Shown piece after piece: positions 37,612 through 49,290 of a stretch of DNA of 64,000 nt. Position 1 is the stretch's first letter, and every line of letters begins with the position of its first letter. The translations under genes and the position numbers were made by a program. The notes beneath the pieces are model-generated. The model was not told the DNA's origin, did no database searches, and was given only the letters and a program-made list of their open reading frames with translations. This DNA is from Salticus scenicus (lineage: Eukaryota > Arthropoda > Arachnida > Araneae > Salticidae), in the NCBI GenBank assembly GCA_963930645.1, contig OZ005653.1:207159513-207223512 (forward strand), written 5' to 3'.

Positions 37612-37819
37612 ATATATATATATATTGTATATTTACTCCTTTTCAGGCTTCCTGAATACCGAAGTCAAATTTTTAACGTTATTTATTTATATTTATTTCA
37701 TTTATTTATTTTTATTTTTAATTTAATTTAATTTAATTAATTAATTAATTTATTTATTTATTTATTTTGTGCTGCAAAAAGATCTATGTAGATGAATATT
37801 ATAATATAAATCTAAATTG
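37612..37819. other. AT-rich spacer with ATTT/TTAA runs
   Basis: Tetranucleotide runs at 37681-37765 lead into the tandem array. Nothing else seen. Confidence 0.5.
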
Positions 37820-38686
37820 GGTTTTCATTCCTAAACTTTCTGGTACCGTATTACACTGCGTATTAGAACATTTTCCATAGTAAACTACTTTAATTTCTGT
37901 ACAATTATTTTATCACCATTAGTTTTATTTTCTTTATAGTTTGACATCAACGCAAATAACAAAATATTGTATCTTAATTTTTTAATGTAAATGTTGTTTT
38001 GCCTTAAAGAGACTTTCATACATTAAAACGTAGTCTGATTATCATTGGCGCTTGTACTTCCAATAGCTTTTGGTACTGTATCACACTACATGTTTAAAAT
38101 ATTTTCAATATTAAGCTATTTCCTTGCCTTTAGGTTTATTATGTTATCATTGGTTTTGTTAAAGCGTTTGATATAAACACAAACAATAAGTCATTCTATC
38201 TTAATTTTTGTCTGTAAATGTTATTTTGCAGCAGCCAAATTTATGTGGAATAAAAACAATATGTTTTTTGATTTTTAAGAGTTTCTGGTATTGTATCCCA
38301 CTTCATAATATTTTCACTAGTAATCTAATTTAACGCCTTTAGGCTTATTTTATCTTCATTCGTTTTCATTTTCAGATAGTTTTATATCAACTTAAGCAAT
38401 GAATTATTTAAATTTTTGACTGTAAATGTTGTTTCGGCGTAAACAGACTTATGCAGAGGAAAAACGCCTGATTCTCATTGGTGTTTTCATTTCAAGAAAC
38501 TTATGCTACTGTACACTTCATATTAAAACGTTTTCAATAGTAATTTATTTTGACATCTTAAAGTGTATTTCAAAATTATTGGTTTTGCTTTTCGCTAACT
38601 TGACATCAACTTATGTAGCAAGTTATTCTATCTGAATTTTTGGCTGTCATTTTTTTTTTTTTTTTTTTTAATGCCGCTGGAAGTTG

Positions 38687-39027
38687 AATAATGATAAAAT
38701 AAGCTTAAAAAGACGTTAAAATAGATTCCTGTTGAAAATGTTCTAATATATAGTGGAATATAGGAGAAAAAAATCTCAAATAGGGTTTGATTTCAAAAAT
38801 GCGTCTGGAGTTATATCATTTTACAAAAATTTTCAATAATAATCTACTTTAGCGTATTTAGGTTTATTTTTACATTTTTGGTTTTAGTTTTTAGATAGTT
38901 TTATATTAACATAAGCAACAAATTACTGCATCTTTTTTTTTTTTTTTTTTCTGTATTCCACTATATATTAGAACATTTTCAACAGGAATCTATTTTATCG
39001 TCTTTTTAAGTTTATTTTATCATTATT
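38687..39027. repeat. Snap-back inverted repeat, 74-bp arms
   Basis: 38687-38760 is the reverse complement of 38954-39027 with two mismatches in 74 bp; the loop is 193 bp. Arms contain CTATATATTAGAACATTTTC (right arm orientation). The arms are far more alike than any two tandem units, so this is a recent inverted copying event within the array. Confidence 0.9.
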
Positions 39028-39955
39028 GGTTTTAGTTTTTATACAATTTGATATCAACATAAGCAACGAGTTATTCAATATTAATTTTTGTCTGTAAATG
39101 TTTTACCGCCGGGAGACTTAAATTGAAGAGAAACATAGTATAAACATCTCTTTGACGTTTTGATTTTTAAATGCTTTCTGTTATTTTTAAACAATTTAAT
39201 TTTAAAACAATTTTAAATATTAAACTATTTTAATGAATTTAAGTTTTATTACTATTATTATTGGTTTAAATTATTATATCGTTTGACATGAAATGCAGAA
39301 TTAATAATTCGATCTTCATCTTTGCCTGTAAATCTAGTTTCGCCACAAGCAGACTTCTTTGGAGGAAAAACACATTACAACTCTCATTGGTGTTTTTTTT
39401 TTTTTTCCCAGAACGATTTTAAAACTAAACTATTTTAACACTTCCAGATTTATTGCTATTATTATTGGTTTTTATTATTAGATGGCTTGGTGTCAACGCG
39501 AACATTAATTATTCAATCTTGATATTTCCCTTTAAATGTTGTTTTTCGGCAAATAGCATATGATGCAAATATATATATGCACATTAGGATCGTCATTGAC
39601 ATTTTGATTTCTAGATGTTTTATATTGTATTTTAGAACGATTTCAAACTTAAAAAATTATAATGATTTTATGTTTTCTTCCTATTATTATTCGTTAAAAT
39701 TGTTAGATAATTTAATATCAATAAGACCATTAATTATTCTACCTTAATCTTTGCTTTTGAAGCTTGTTCCGCCTCAAATAGACTTTTTTATTAAAAAAAA
39801 AAAAAAATCATTACTGACATTTTTATTTTGACATGCTTTCTATTATGGCTTTCTGTTGCAGTTTAGAATAGTTTCAACATTAAAGTATTTTAAAGATTTT
39901 AAATTTAATTACTATTATCACTGATTTAAATTATTAGATAGTTTGATGTCAACGG

Positions 39956-39991
<36 letters not shown>

Positions 39992-40156
39992 CCACAAGTA
40001 AACTTTTATGAAGGAGAAACATATTATAATCCTTGTTCACGTTTTGATTTTAAATTTCTATTATTGTTTTCTATTGTATTTTTAAAAAAAATTCAATATT
40101 AAACTACTTTAATAACTTTAAGTTTTATTATTATTATTATTGGTTTATATTTTTTA

Positions 40157-40368
40157 TTGGGTTGTTCGATAAATAATTTCGTTTTTTAAAATCTTCGCTT
40201 CTAAAAACCAAGTCTTCTTTGAACGTGGACTTTTTCAACTTACCGAAAGATGGCAAAAGGTCATCCAACAAAATGGTCAATATATCATTGATTAATGTTT
40301 TTTGTTAATATAAAAATTTCACTTTGAAAAACCTGAAAAAAAACGACATTATTTATCGAACAACCCAA
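40157..40368 (+). mobile_element. 212-bp mariner element remnant
   Basis: Terminal inverted repeats begin TTGGGTTGTTCGATAAATAA and match over about 31 of 32 bp, with TA on both sides (40155-40156 and 40369-40370), the target duplication of mariner elements. The interior keeps only the 3-prime end of the transposase gene. Removing the element restores the expected spacing (about 220 bp) of the surrounding tandem array, which confirms it as an insertion. High TIR identity suggests a relatively young insertion. Confidence 0.9.
40179..40295 (+). pseudogene. mariner transposase, C-terminal fragment
   Basis: An uninterrupted frame ends at TAA 40293-40295 and reads SKNQVFFERGLFQLTERWQK and then VIQQNGQYIID. 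This matches the C-terminus of mariner transposases (F-x-x-G-x-x-x-L-x-x-RW-x-K-x-I-x-x-x-G-x-Y). Full-length proteins are about 340-350 residues; only about 38 remain, so the DDD catalytic domain and DNA-binding domain are deleted. The retained fragment has no stops or frameshifts. Confidence 0.85.
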
Positions 40369-41055
40369 TATACAGTCTGGTATCAATGCAAGCATTAATT
40401 GTTCAATCGTAATCTGTGTCTTTTATATATATATGCATATTCCCGCAAACAGGCTTTTGTAAGGAAGAAACATATTTTGATTTTCATTGAGGTTTTCATT
40501 TCTAGATGTTTTTTGTTATTGTTTAATATTAAATTTTAGAACAATTTCAATATTATAATACTTCAATGTCTTTAAATTGCTTTACTGTTTAAATTATTAG
40601 ATAGTGTGTTACTAACGCGAGCATCAATTATTTGATCTAAATCTTTGCCTGTAAAACTTGTTTTACCACAAGCAGACTTCTTTAAAGGAAAAACATATTA
40701 CGACTGTCATTGATGTTTTGTTTTCTAGATACTTTCTTTTATTATTTTATACTGCACTTTAGAACAGTTTGAGTACTAAACTATTTTAAACACTTTAATT
40801 ACTATTATCATTGATTTAAATTATTTAATAGTTTGACATCAACGGGAACATTAATTATTCGATCTTCTTTTTTACCTGTAAATCTTGTTTTGCTCCAAGT
40901 AGACTTTTTTAAGGGAAAGAAAAAAAATTAGGGTTCACATTGAAACTTTGATTTCTAGATGTTTTATAATTAATGTTTTATATTGCACTGTAGGGCAGTA
41001 TCAATATTAAAGTATTTTAAACAAGTTTAATTACTATTACCATTCGTTTAAATTA

Positions 41056-41643
41056 CACTGCTCGGCATAAAAATTGCCCCTAACACTATTTTTGAAAATT
41101 CTTATGTAAAATGACCTCCTGAATCCGAGTATGAAGGCCGTTTTGCCCTATCACCCACCATTTTTTGGTGACGCCCCCTATTTTTATTACTTTTCGGTAA
41201 TTTTATGGCTATGAATTTGATTTACAGTGGAGAAAAGAAATATTTTAATTGTAAAATATCTTCTGAGGGCCTAAAGTGAAAAATTCTGCAACATGAACAT
41301 TTGTAGCAAGGGGAAGATTTAGGGGGGGATTTGCTATTGAAATTATAAGTTACATTTATTATATTTTATTAATCAATTTTTATTATAATTTATTATACAT
41401 TATTATTATTGTTGTTGTTGTACTTTTAAGAGTTAAAATAATTATTTTACATTCTCTAAATCAAATGCATTACCATAAAAATTACTGAAGAGAGATAAAA
41501 ATTTGGGGAGTAGGTGACGTCCCGAGAAAACAGTGGGTGATGGGACAAAATAGGGGTCATATTCGGATTCAGGAGGTCATTTTACATAAGAATCAGCAGG
41601 AATAGAATCAGGGCTCGAAAAAAATTTCCTTTTTGCCGCGTAG
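41056..41643. mobile_element. MITE with long terminal inverted repeats (family D)
   Basis: Left end starts CACTGCTCGGCATAAAAATT after TA (41054-41055). The right end is its decayed inverse before TA (41644-41645). Within the arms the inverted blocks TTATGTAAAATGACCTCCTG, AATCCGA-TATGA and CATCACCCAC-TTTT match well, giving arms of about 120 bp. TA targets suggest Tc1/mariner-type mobilisation. No coding capacity. It interrupts one unit of the tandem array; removing it gives a normal 235-bp interval. Related ends occur at 58225 and 60435. Confidence 0.8.
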
Positions 41644-41772
41644 TATTATTAGATAGTTTGGTATCAACGGGTACATTAATTATTCGATCTTCGTTTTTGC
41701 CTGTATATCTTGTTTTGCCAAAAGCAGACTTTTATGAAGGAGAAACATATTATGATCCTCGTCGACGTTTGG

Positions 41773-42124
41773 ACTGTTAAAAATGTTTCTAAATTTAATG
41801 TAAATATCTATCCAGAGTCTCTGTAAATTTACAGTAATTCTTAGTTAAAAGTGAATTATCGAAATTCTCAATCTTTATTCTGTATTTTTACGTGATTTTA
41901 TTATTTAATTTTTTAATTAAAATTAAAAATGACTGTTTCTACTTTAGAAAAAGCCTTCTAAGTCCGAAATATATTCTCACCAATAATTAATTAAATTAAT
42001 ATTGGTTATTCAAATGAATATATAAAATAAGTATTTTAACATCTCCGTTTATTTTTCTTTGTAATTTTACATAAGACTTAAGATATTAGATTACACAGAG
42101 TTTTCTGCTGAAATTTTTAACAGT
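41773..42124. mobile_element. Small element family C, better-preserved copy
   Basis: Ends are ACTGTTAAAAAT and its exact inverse. The interior contains the 14-bp palindrome CTGTAAATTTACAG (41821-41834) and aligns with 8000-8360. It sits inside a unit of the tandem array, and removing it restores a spacing of about 225 bp. No transposase is present. A target-site duplication longer than about 3 bp is not obvious, so the superfamily is open. Confidence 0.65.
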
Positions 42125-42620
42125 GTGGATTTCGAGGTGTTTTCTGTTATTGTTTTTCTATTGCATTTTGTAACGATTTCAATAGTAAACTATTTTAATA
42201 ATTAAGTTTTATTGTTATTATTGGTTTGTATTGTTTTATATCAACGCAGGCATTAATTGTTCAATCTTAATTTGTATTTGTAAATCTTTTTTTTTTTTTT
42301 TTTCATTTATCCAGCAAACAAATTTCTTTAAGGGAGAAACACATTTTTATTTTCATTGACGTTTTTATTTCTATATATTTTCTGTTATTGTTTTACATTG
42401 AATTGTATAACAATTTCAATATTATAATACTTTAATGGCTTTAAATTGTATTACCATTTACATCGATGTAAATTGTTTGATAGTTTGATACCAACGCGAG
42501 CTTTATTTGATCTTAACCTTTGCCTGTAAAACTTGTTTCTCCGCAAGTAGACTTCTTTGAAGGAGAAACTTATTACGATCATCACTGGCGTTTTGATATT
42601 CGTTAGCTTCTATTTTTGTT

Positions 42621-43024
42621 TCATACTACGACCAGTAAATTTCATGATGTTAAATTTTTCAATCAACCATTTAATCATTTTATAAAATTATCATAAGTAC
42701 ATTATATTAGTCTATAGCTTATTATATTATGCTTGCATGGAAATATTGTTTGTTTCACAAATTTTTTTAAGAGAAAATTAGATATATCTTTTTACAATTT
42801 TTATTTTTAATTTCTTTATTGAATGAATGAATCGGAAAAGATTTACTTTTATTATTATATATTATTATTATTATATTTAGCATATTATTTTTTATTGCTG
42901 AAAATAAATGATAACAAATTTTATTTTTCATTTATTTTCTTTCTTTTTCTTTTGCCTCATTTACTTAAATTTTATTCGTAATATTTCTACTTACATACAA
43001 TGTTCCTGTTTTTAAATTAAAACG

Positions 43025-43062
<38 letters not shown>

Positions 43063-44399
43063 AAAAAATAAACATTATTTTGTATTTTTTTGTCAGATTA
43101 GAAATGTCAATATTTTTTTTAATAATTTTTTTTAATGGAGCAAAATATTTTATGAAATTTTTCTCTTCCTTGCGTTAAAAAAAGACTCATTTTTTTTTTC
43201 CCCTGTTGTTGTTGTTTGTTTGTTTGTTTCATTTCAAATATTACCTTAAGTAGTTAATTTCTTTTTTCCGGAATAACTAATATAGCTATACCTAATAATA
43301 ATTTCCAATACATTTATTCTAAAAAAAATTATATAAAGTACTTTTATTCATATATAGTGGTGTTAAGTCTTTTGCCTAAATCAGGATACTTGGTCTATTA
43401 CATATTTGCCAAGTCACCTAGTTAAGTAGAAGAGAAAATAAAATATGTATTACTTTTTTTTTTTTTTTTTTTTTTTTTAAGAATCTGACTATATTTGTAA
43501 ACCCAAATTATTGGCTACATTTTTTAAAATAAAATACTACGAAAAAACTTTATGCCAAAAGTAACTGAGACTTAAATAAAAAAATTCAAAATTCCTCATA
43601 ATTAAATCTGAATAACTCTCAGAAAATTGTAACTTAAAGTCTCTAACATTTCAAGTGATTACAATCTTTTTTACAAATTCATTGAGTGTGTAAAATTGTT
43701 TTTGTTGTTTGCCTCTATATCATATTTATATTAACAAATATATTGAAATCGCAACTTAAAAATATTTATGAAACTATTTCAAAATTAATTATTTTAAATT
43801 GACTTTAAATTGAGTTTGAAAACCATTCTTAATATTTTTTCAAACATCCAAAGTTTTCGTCTAAATAAAAGCATATAACTATTCTTGAAAATAATTTGAA
43901 ACCACAAATACTAAAGTTAATAACATATGCGGTCTTTTATTTATTTATTTATTTATTTATTTATTACTGACCTTCTATTAAATAAGAACTGTAGATATAT
44001 GTGCAATATATTATAACACATTAAAATTTATTCAGTTAAAATAGCCGTAATGTCATTAACATCTTAGAAACATTCAAGAAATAATTTTTTTCTTTAATCC
44101 ATGTACACATTTCACTGAAGAATACTGTAAATGTTATACGCAAAACTAATAATGGAAAAAAAAAACTATAGTTAAAAAATAAAAATAAATAAAAAACAAA
44201 CAACAAATAAAAAGTAAAAAATAAAAAATACCAAAGGAAGTCCTTTAATATTTTTTACCATTTCTCTTTCCATTTACAAAACCTTTTATAATATAAGGAA
44301 AATTTATAACCACGATGAGATATTTGTCAAATACTAAATATCATAAACATAATACATATAAAACTCCCATTATTACCTGCACGAATTATATATGAATAA
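42621..44399. other. AT-rich spacer, nothing recognised
   Basis: Contains (TTA)n runs (42858-42873 and 43027-43061), a (TTTG)n run at 43212-43229, a T tract at 43448-43478 and an (ATTT)n run at 43937-43964. No gene seen. Confidence 0.5.
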
Positions 44400-44990
44400 A
44401 AATGCCTATCGTGAAATAAAACCCCCGTTTTCTATCTGGTTTATATCCAATCCGCATAGCGATGCGAGTTCGCGATCCAGACGGCAAATGAATTTAGACT
44501 GTCATTACTGGTTCCATGGACCTAGAATTCAATCCCCTCGATTAATATGATCTCGGATAATGGTATTTTTCTCCAAATGAATAACGACAACAAATCAACG
44601 AAGGAAACAGCGAAACGTGGATGCATCATTACTCGAACCGTTCATCTCGTAAAAATAAAATAATAAAAAAGACATCGAATAAATAAATCAGAAAACTGAA
44701 AAAAAAATCGAATGAACAAACAAGAAAGAGAACATCGTCTAAAAGAAAGATCTCACGCTGTCACTCGCTCTTTGACGCAGACCAGATGCCCATCTTTAAT
44801 GACAGAGTAGAGACCGGAAAGCCCAACCACTCCGCTCTACACCATCCCCTCTCAAACAAGAGGACTCGATAAATTGCTCAATAAAGCACGACCCTTTGGA
44901 TGTCGAACGGCATCTTTGCAAATGACGGGGTTGGGTGGAAGTTTTATGAAGCCTCCTTAGATGACAAACTAGAACAGTTGATTCTATACA
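44400..44990. promoter_or_regulatory. GC/CpG-richer island, candidate regulatory region
   Basis: A sharp rise in G+C and CpG (for example CGCATAGCGATGCGAGTTCG near 44453), low homopolymer content and no convincing open frame. Two sub-blocks (44400-44650 and 44745-44950) flank a short A-rich stretch. Such islands in an AT-rich desert often correspond to conserved enhancers or promoters; this is inference from composition. Confidence 0.35.
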
Positions 44991-45550
44991 AGAAGATGAT
45001 GGGCTATGGAGACGAGGAAAGTTGATTTTTGAAGAATAAGATTTTTAAAACCTGCTTCATGTCTTTAATTATTTGCGTATGAGAATAGTTCTTGAAGGAA
45101 TTTACACTTGGAAGTTATATTTTACATAGAAAAAAAAATATTTTGTTAAATTAACCAAATTTGCTTCAGTTTACATAAATTCAACAAAAATTTGTTGCAA
45201 ATTTTTAGCATTAACAAAAAATTAAAAATTTTAACAAGAAATGTATATTAAAAAAATACTTGTCAATGAATCTATTAACTCAATATTCAAATAGAATTCA
45301 TTGTTACAATTCATTGATGTAAAACATAAGGAAGTATTAAATTTTATTTATCAGGAAGCATTTTAAACATTTTCTTAAAATTTAAGTTTTTGAATTTTAC
45401 TTTCTAAATTTAAATAGTTTCCGAGAGATTTTAATATACTTGATATTGCTATACTTCAATGCATTATATGCGAAAAATTATAACTAACACAGCAATTTAC
45501 GAAAAATATTTATAACGTTCACCATACACTAAAGTCTACACTGTTATACA
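44991..45550. other. AT-rich spacer, nothing recognised
   Basis: No structure beyond short AT-rich direct repeats. Confidence 0.5.
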
Positions 45551-45554
45551 AAGT

Positions 45555-45760
45555 ACAAAACACGTTTTTAAAAACGTTATGAGAAAGTACATATAGAACG
45601 TTCTTAGAACTTTCCTGTAGAACTGGCGGTGCACGTTACACATGTACTGAATGTTCTTTGGACCGTACAATATAACGTCTTCAAGAATAACAAGTAGACG
45701 TTATCGGAACGTTCGTAGTACGTTCTCTCATAACTATTTTTTAACGTTAAGAGAACGTTT
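45555..45760. mobile_element. Palindromic AACGTT-rich MITE-like element
   Basis: The left arm (AAAACGTTATGAGAAAGTAC, then ATAGAACGTTCTTAGAAC) pairs with the right arm, whose inverse reads AATAGTTATGAGAGAACGTA and then CGAACGTTCCGATAACG. Many GAACGTTC/AACGTT palindromes are nested inside both arms. The 80-codon frame at 45651-45893 overlaps the right arm and is not protein-like. No terminal boundaries or target duplication can be fixed. Confidence 0.5.
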
Positions 45761-46899
45761 CGGTGCAGCTTGGGATGTAAATACCAAAGAAAGGTTTTTA
45801 TACTTCAGATTTCAAGCTAAGATTTTCTCTAAAATAAAATCTAGAACACAGTACATAACAGATTGTAACTATGCATTGCATATTTTAATTTAGGTATTCT
45901 TATATAATATTTCTAATAAAAAGCTATGGAAAACGGCATCGCACTTCGCATTTCCAATATGGCATCATTCTAGTATGCCGCAGCTGACACTAAATGCTCA
46001 TAAACAGCTTGAAAATGAATGCGATATAGTTGCACATTCTCGTACGGTTATGTTATGTATTGTATGCATACAATCACATACATATATTGAATGGTATCGA
46101 GATTTTGAATATTTTTATGTCTCATGTTATCGAATTTTGAATAAAAATTTAACTTAAAAAAATGGCTTTAATTAAATAATTTCAGAAATTATTCTAAAAT
46201 CTGTCATCAGGAAAATATTTTTGTTATTCATCCAAATATGTTAAAACACGTACTTGACAGTAGAAACGCAGTTTCTTTTCTTCTTTTTTTTTTTTTTTTT
46301 TTAATAAAACGTCAAAATACCTGAAATATAATAGTTGTCAAAAATAAATAAACTGTTAACAAATTTTGTAACAATATTTATTCAATGTTTTAGATAGAAG
46401 GAAGTATATTGTAGATAGAAATTTTTTTATACATTTTCCTAATTCAATAATATAAACAAAATAGGAAAAAAGATAGGAAACGCGTAATCCATTTAAGTAA
46501 TTTGCCAATATATATTTACTAAATAATATATATATATATATATTATTTATTTATTTATTTTTATTTTTATTTTTATTTTTGTTTTATTTTATTTATTTTT
46601 TTTTTTTTTTTTTGTTCATCAATGAGCAATTGCATGATTAATAAAAAAAAAAAAAAAATCTTTGCAATCACTTAAGGTTTTAACTTTTTTTAAAACATTG
46701 TTACGAAACTATTTAATATTATGAAACTGGCTACAATGACGATAAATTACTACATGATTTTATAGGAATAAAATTTGGTATATTTAGTTGATTAATAAAA
46801 TATCTGCTTGTCACCTCAAAAAATGTCTATTTTTTTTTTATTTCTATTTCCATTTATTCAATTGATAAAAATCAAATGGTTTTAAATTCTTTATGCACA
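45761..46899. other. AT-rich spacer, nothing recognised
   Basis: Contains (TA)n at 46518-46540, T tracts at 46281-46302 and 46591-46612 and an A tract at 46644-46658. Confidence 0.5.
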
Positions 46900-48100
46900 A
46901 ATTTTTACAAAGCATTGCTCAATACCAGTCAAGAAAATCGAGGTCTTCGCTTTTAATACGATTAATGTCCTGCAATATCGCAATCAGTATAATGCACATG
47001 CATGGTTGATTCTCTTTCACAGCAAGGTGAAGCGCTGTTCAAGAACAATGACAACATAAAGATATTGGTTCCATGTCCACTGTTCAGAACAACGCTGCAT
47101 GATATTTCCGGGAAAGTCGTGTAAAAGCTCACTTTATTATGGAACGTCCATCAATACCCGGTGAACAAAGTTCTTTGCGCACTCTTTGACACTGCAATAC
47201 TATTCTAAAGCCGTGTTTTTCCCCGAAAAAAGCTGTTATCTCGATTTTACTTTATTTTATAGCAATCCCGCTGAAAGTACAGATATTTTTCTTTTTTAAT
47301 TACTATTTAACCTATTATTTTTAATACATTTTTTTTTCCTCTTTCATTAACGGAATTGCAATTCTTCTTTCACTGACCAATTCTTGTTTACTGTTTCTAT
47401 CATACAGCTCTGTGTTACAAATTGTTCTTGTGGAACACCTGTTGAACAGTAAGGGATATGCATGAATGCGTTTCAATCCATCCAATTCTTTTCTCTCCCC
47501 CACTCTGCCTTCTATATTTTCTTTCAGTACTCCCCCAATTTTTCCTTTCGATCCTCAGTCAACCGCAACCACCACAGGTGAAGCGGAGGAAAATAAAAAT
47601 AAAAATAAACGAAAAACTCAAATCCCGCTAGAACGATCTTTCGCCTAGAGCATCATAACATGTCAATAAAACGTAACCATTTCATATTCCTATCCTTGGA
47701 TCGTTGTAAATCAATAATCGGAGAAAAAAAGAAAAGAAGGGCAAAAAAAAGATGGATGAAGACGATAGAAAAAGAAAGGGGAAAAAGTGCCGGTAGGACA
47801 TTTCATTTCTTTCGATGTCATCAGATCGTTTTACGAACAACCTGTGCAGCTAATAGAGCTATTGAGTTATTTTGTTTTATTGCTGTTTAATGTACCAGAT
47901 CAAAAAATAAAAAATAAACTTCTTGTTTTTTTTGTTTCGGAGATGTTTCAGACATTTTTTCTCCCTTCGACAGTTTGCGATTGCTTAATATTGCGAAATG
48001 TCATGATATGGTCTGTAGGATACGTAGTTTTTTCTTCGCTTATTGGATGTCGCACTGGGTCAGATTTAGAAGCGTTTTAAGCAGGAAAAAAGTTATACGA
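46900..48100. promoter_or_regulatory. Two GC-richer blocks, candidate regulatory region
   Basis: 46900-47230 and 47440-48090 have mixed composition with few homopolymers. The first contains AAGAACAATGACAAC (Sox-type ACAATG) and CTTTGCGCACTCTTTGACAC. The second contains overlapping open frames of 60-97 codons in several frames on both strands (47321-48166), none with a family signature; this mutual overlap argues against any being a real gene. A conserved non-coding role is a guess. Confidence 0.3.
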
Positions 48101-48609
48101 AACGGTACATTACCCCTTCTTAAAAATAAAAATATTATAAAAATTAAGAAGCTTTTACGTCAATAATGGTTTCTGTTAACGTGTCTTTGATTCACTTGGT
48201 TTGTAAACAAGAAATGTTTATTTTGTTTCTTGTAAATAAACGTTTTTGTGCTTGTTCATTTTTTGGAGAAATCTCACTTATCGGCTGACTAAATATATTT
48301 CTTTCTCTTTAAAAATGTTATGTTGCTACAGATTATATTAGACAGAGGTTTTTGGTTTCTTATAAGGCCTTATCTCAGGAGTTATTTCATTTTATTTATT
48401 TCCACCTATTTAAAAACAATCTCGAATTATTATTTTTTTTCTCTAGAAACATATTTGTGACACATGTAATGGAGCAATGTATGGAGAAATAGTAGACATG
48501 TTACTTGTTTATAAATTAAAATATATGTGTGTGTATATGCTTCCTATACTATATAGTACACTGTGATGAAACGGGAGTTTTCAACTTTTAAATGAGTTAC
48601 TAAATTTCA

Positions 48610-48645
<36 letters not shown>

Positions 48646-48834
48646 ATTTGTAAATTTAAAAATAATAAAATAATTATGATGAAATAGATATAAATAGTTT
48701 AAAACTTATATATATATATTTGATCAGCTTTAACCATTACACTTGAGTAAAGCAGACTTTTCTGCAATGAAACTGTAAAATTGTAAAAACTGTTAGTGCA
48801 TTAACTTATAAAAAAGGTAATCATCCTAATATAA

Positions 48835-48870
<36 letters not shown>

Positions 48871-49139
48871 CAGAAAGAGAGAGAAATTGACTGTAAACTA
48901 AGCATAATTTAATATTTATTTCTAATTGTTTATCACAATTATTAAATTCATTGAAATAACAAACTAGGTATAAATATAAGATTACTGGTACATTTTTAAT
49001 GCATACTAACTAAGACTTCATTATGACATAATGACCTATATTAATTAATGTATCCATAACGTATTTCTAAAATTTTTCGTATGCTTTTTTAGAAACAATT
49101 TCAGAGGGATAGATACAGCGCATCCTATCCTCATTTATT
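48101..49139. other. AT-rich spacer with homopolymers
   Basis: T tract at 48613-48640 and A tract at 48841-48870. Nothing else recognised. Confidence 0.5.
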
Positions 49140-49290
49140 TATTTCTAAAATCACTTAGGGCAACCAGACTGCTCCGACCCTTCTTTGTACCGAATATCGT
49201 CAGCCCGAAAAGAGGGGGACGAGTGCGAAATGGAAATTTCAAAGGGCCGATGGGGTTCTCTACGGATGTAGGGAGAATGTAATATTCGAG
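49140..49290. promoter_or_regulatory. Short GC-rich island
   Basis: About 150 bp with clear CpG (CTGCTCCGACCC, ATATCGTCAGCCCG, GGACGAGTGCG) in an AT-rich surround. No open frame. Could be a short regulatory element or a fragment of a GC-rich repeat. Confidence 0.3.

Larger units (their letters stand above)
37820..42620 (+). repeat. Degenerate tandem array, about 225-bp unit, some 17 units
   Basis: A recurring segment is marked by TTTGATATCAACG-like sequence followed by TTAATTATTCGATCTT, CTGTAAATCTTGTTTTGCC, AGCAGACTT, GGAGAAACATATTACGATT, TTTCTATTTTATATTGCATT-like sequence, and AACTATTTTAATGACTTTAA. The marker starts at about 37941, 38168, 38382, 38600, 38900, 39048, 39283, 39487, 39712, 39943, 40377, 40608, 40833, 41658, 42236 and 42485. 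After subtracting three inserted elements, most intervals are 204-249 bp. The 300/148 pair coincides with a local inversion. Units are well diverged, so the array is old. No unit carries a long open frame on either strand. I read it as a decayed minisatellite or short satellite block. Confidence 0.85.

Noticed and set aside
47321..48166. Several overlapping 60-97 codon frames on both strands
   Set aside because: Mutually overlapping in different frames and strands with no signature; more likely a GC-richer non-coding block.
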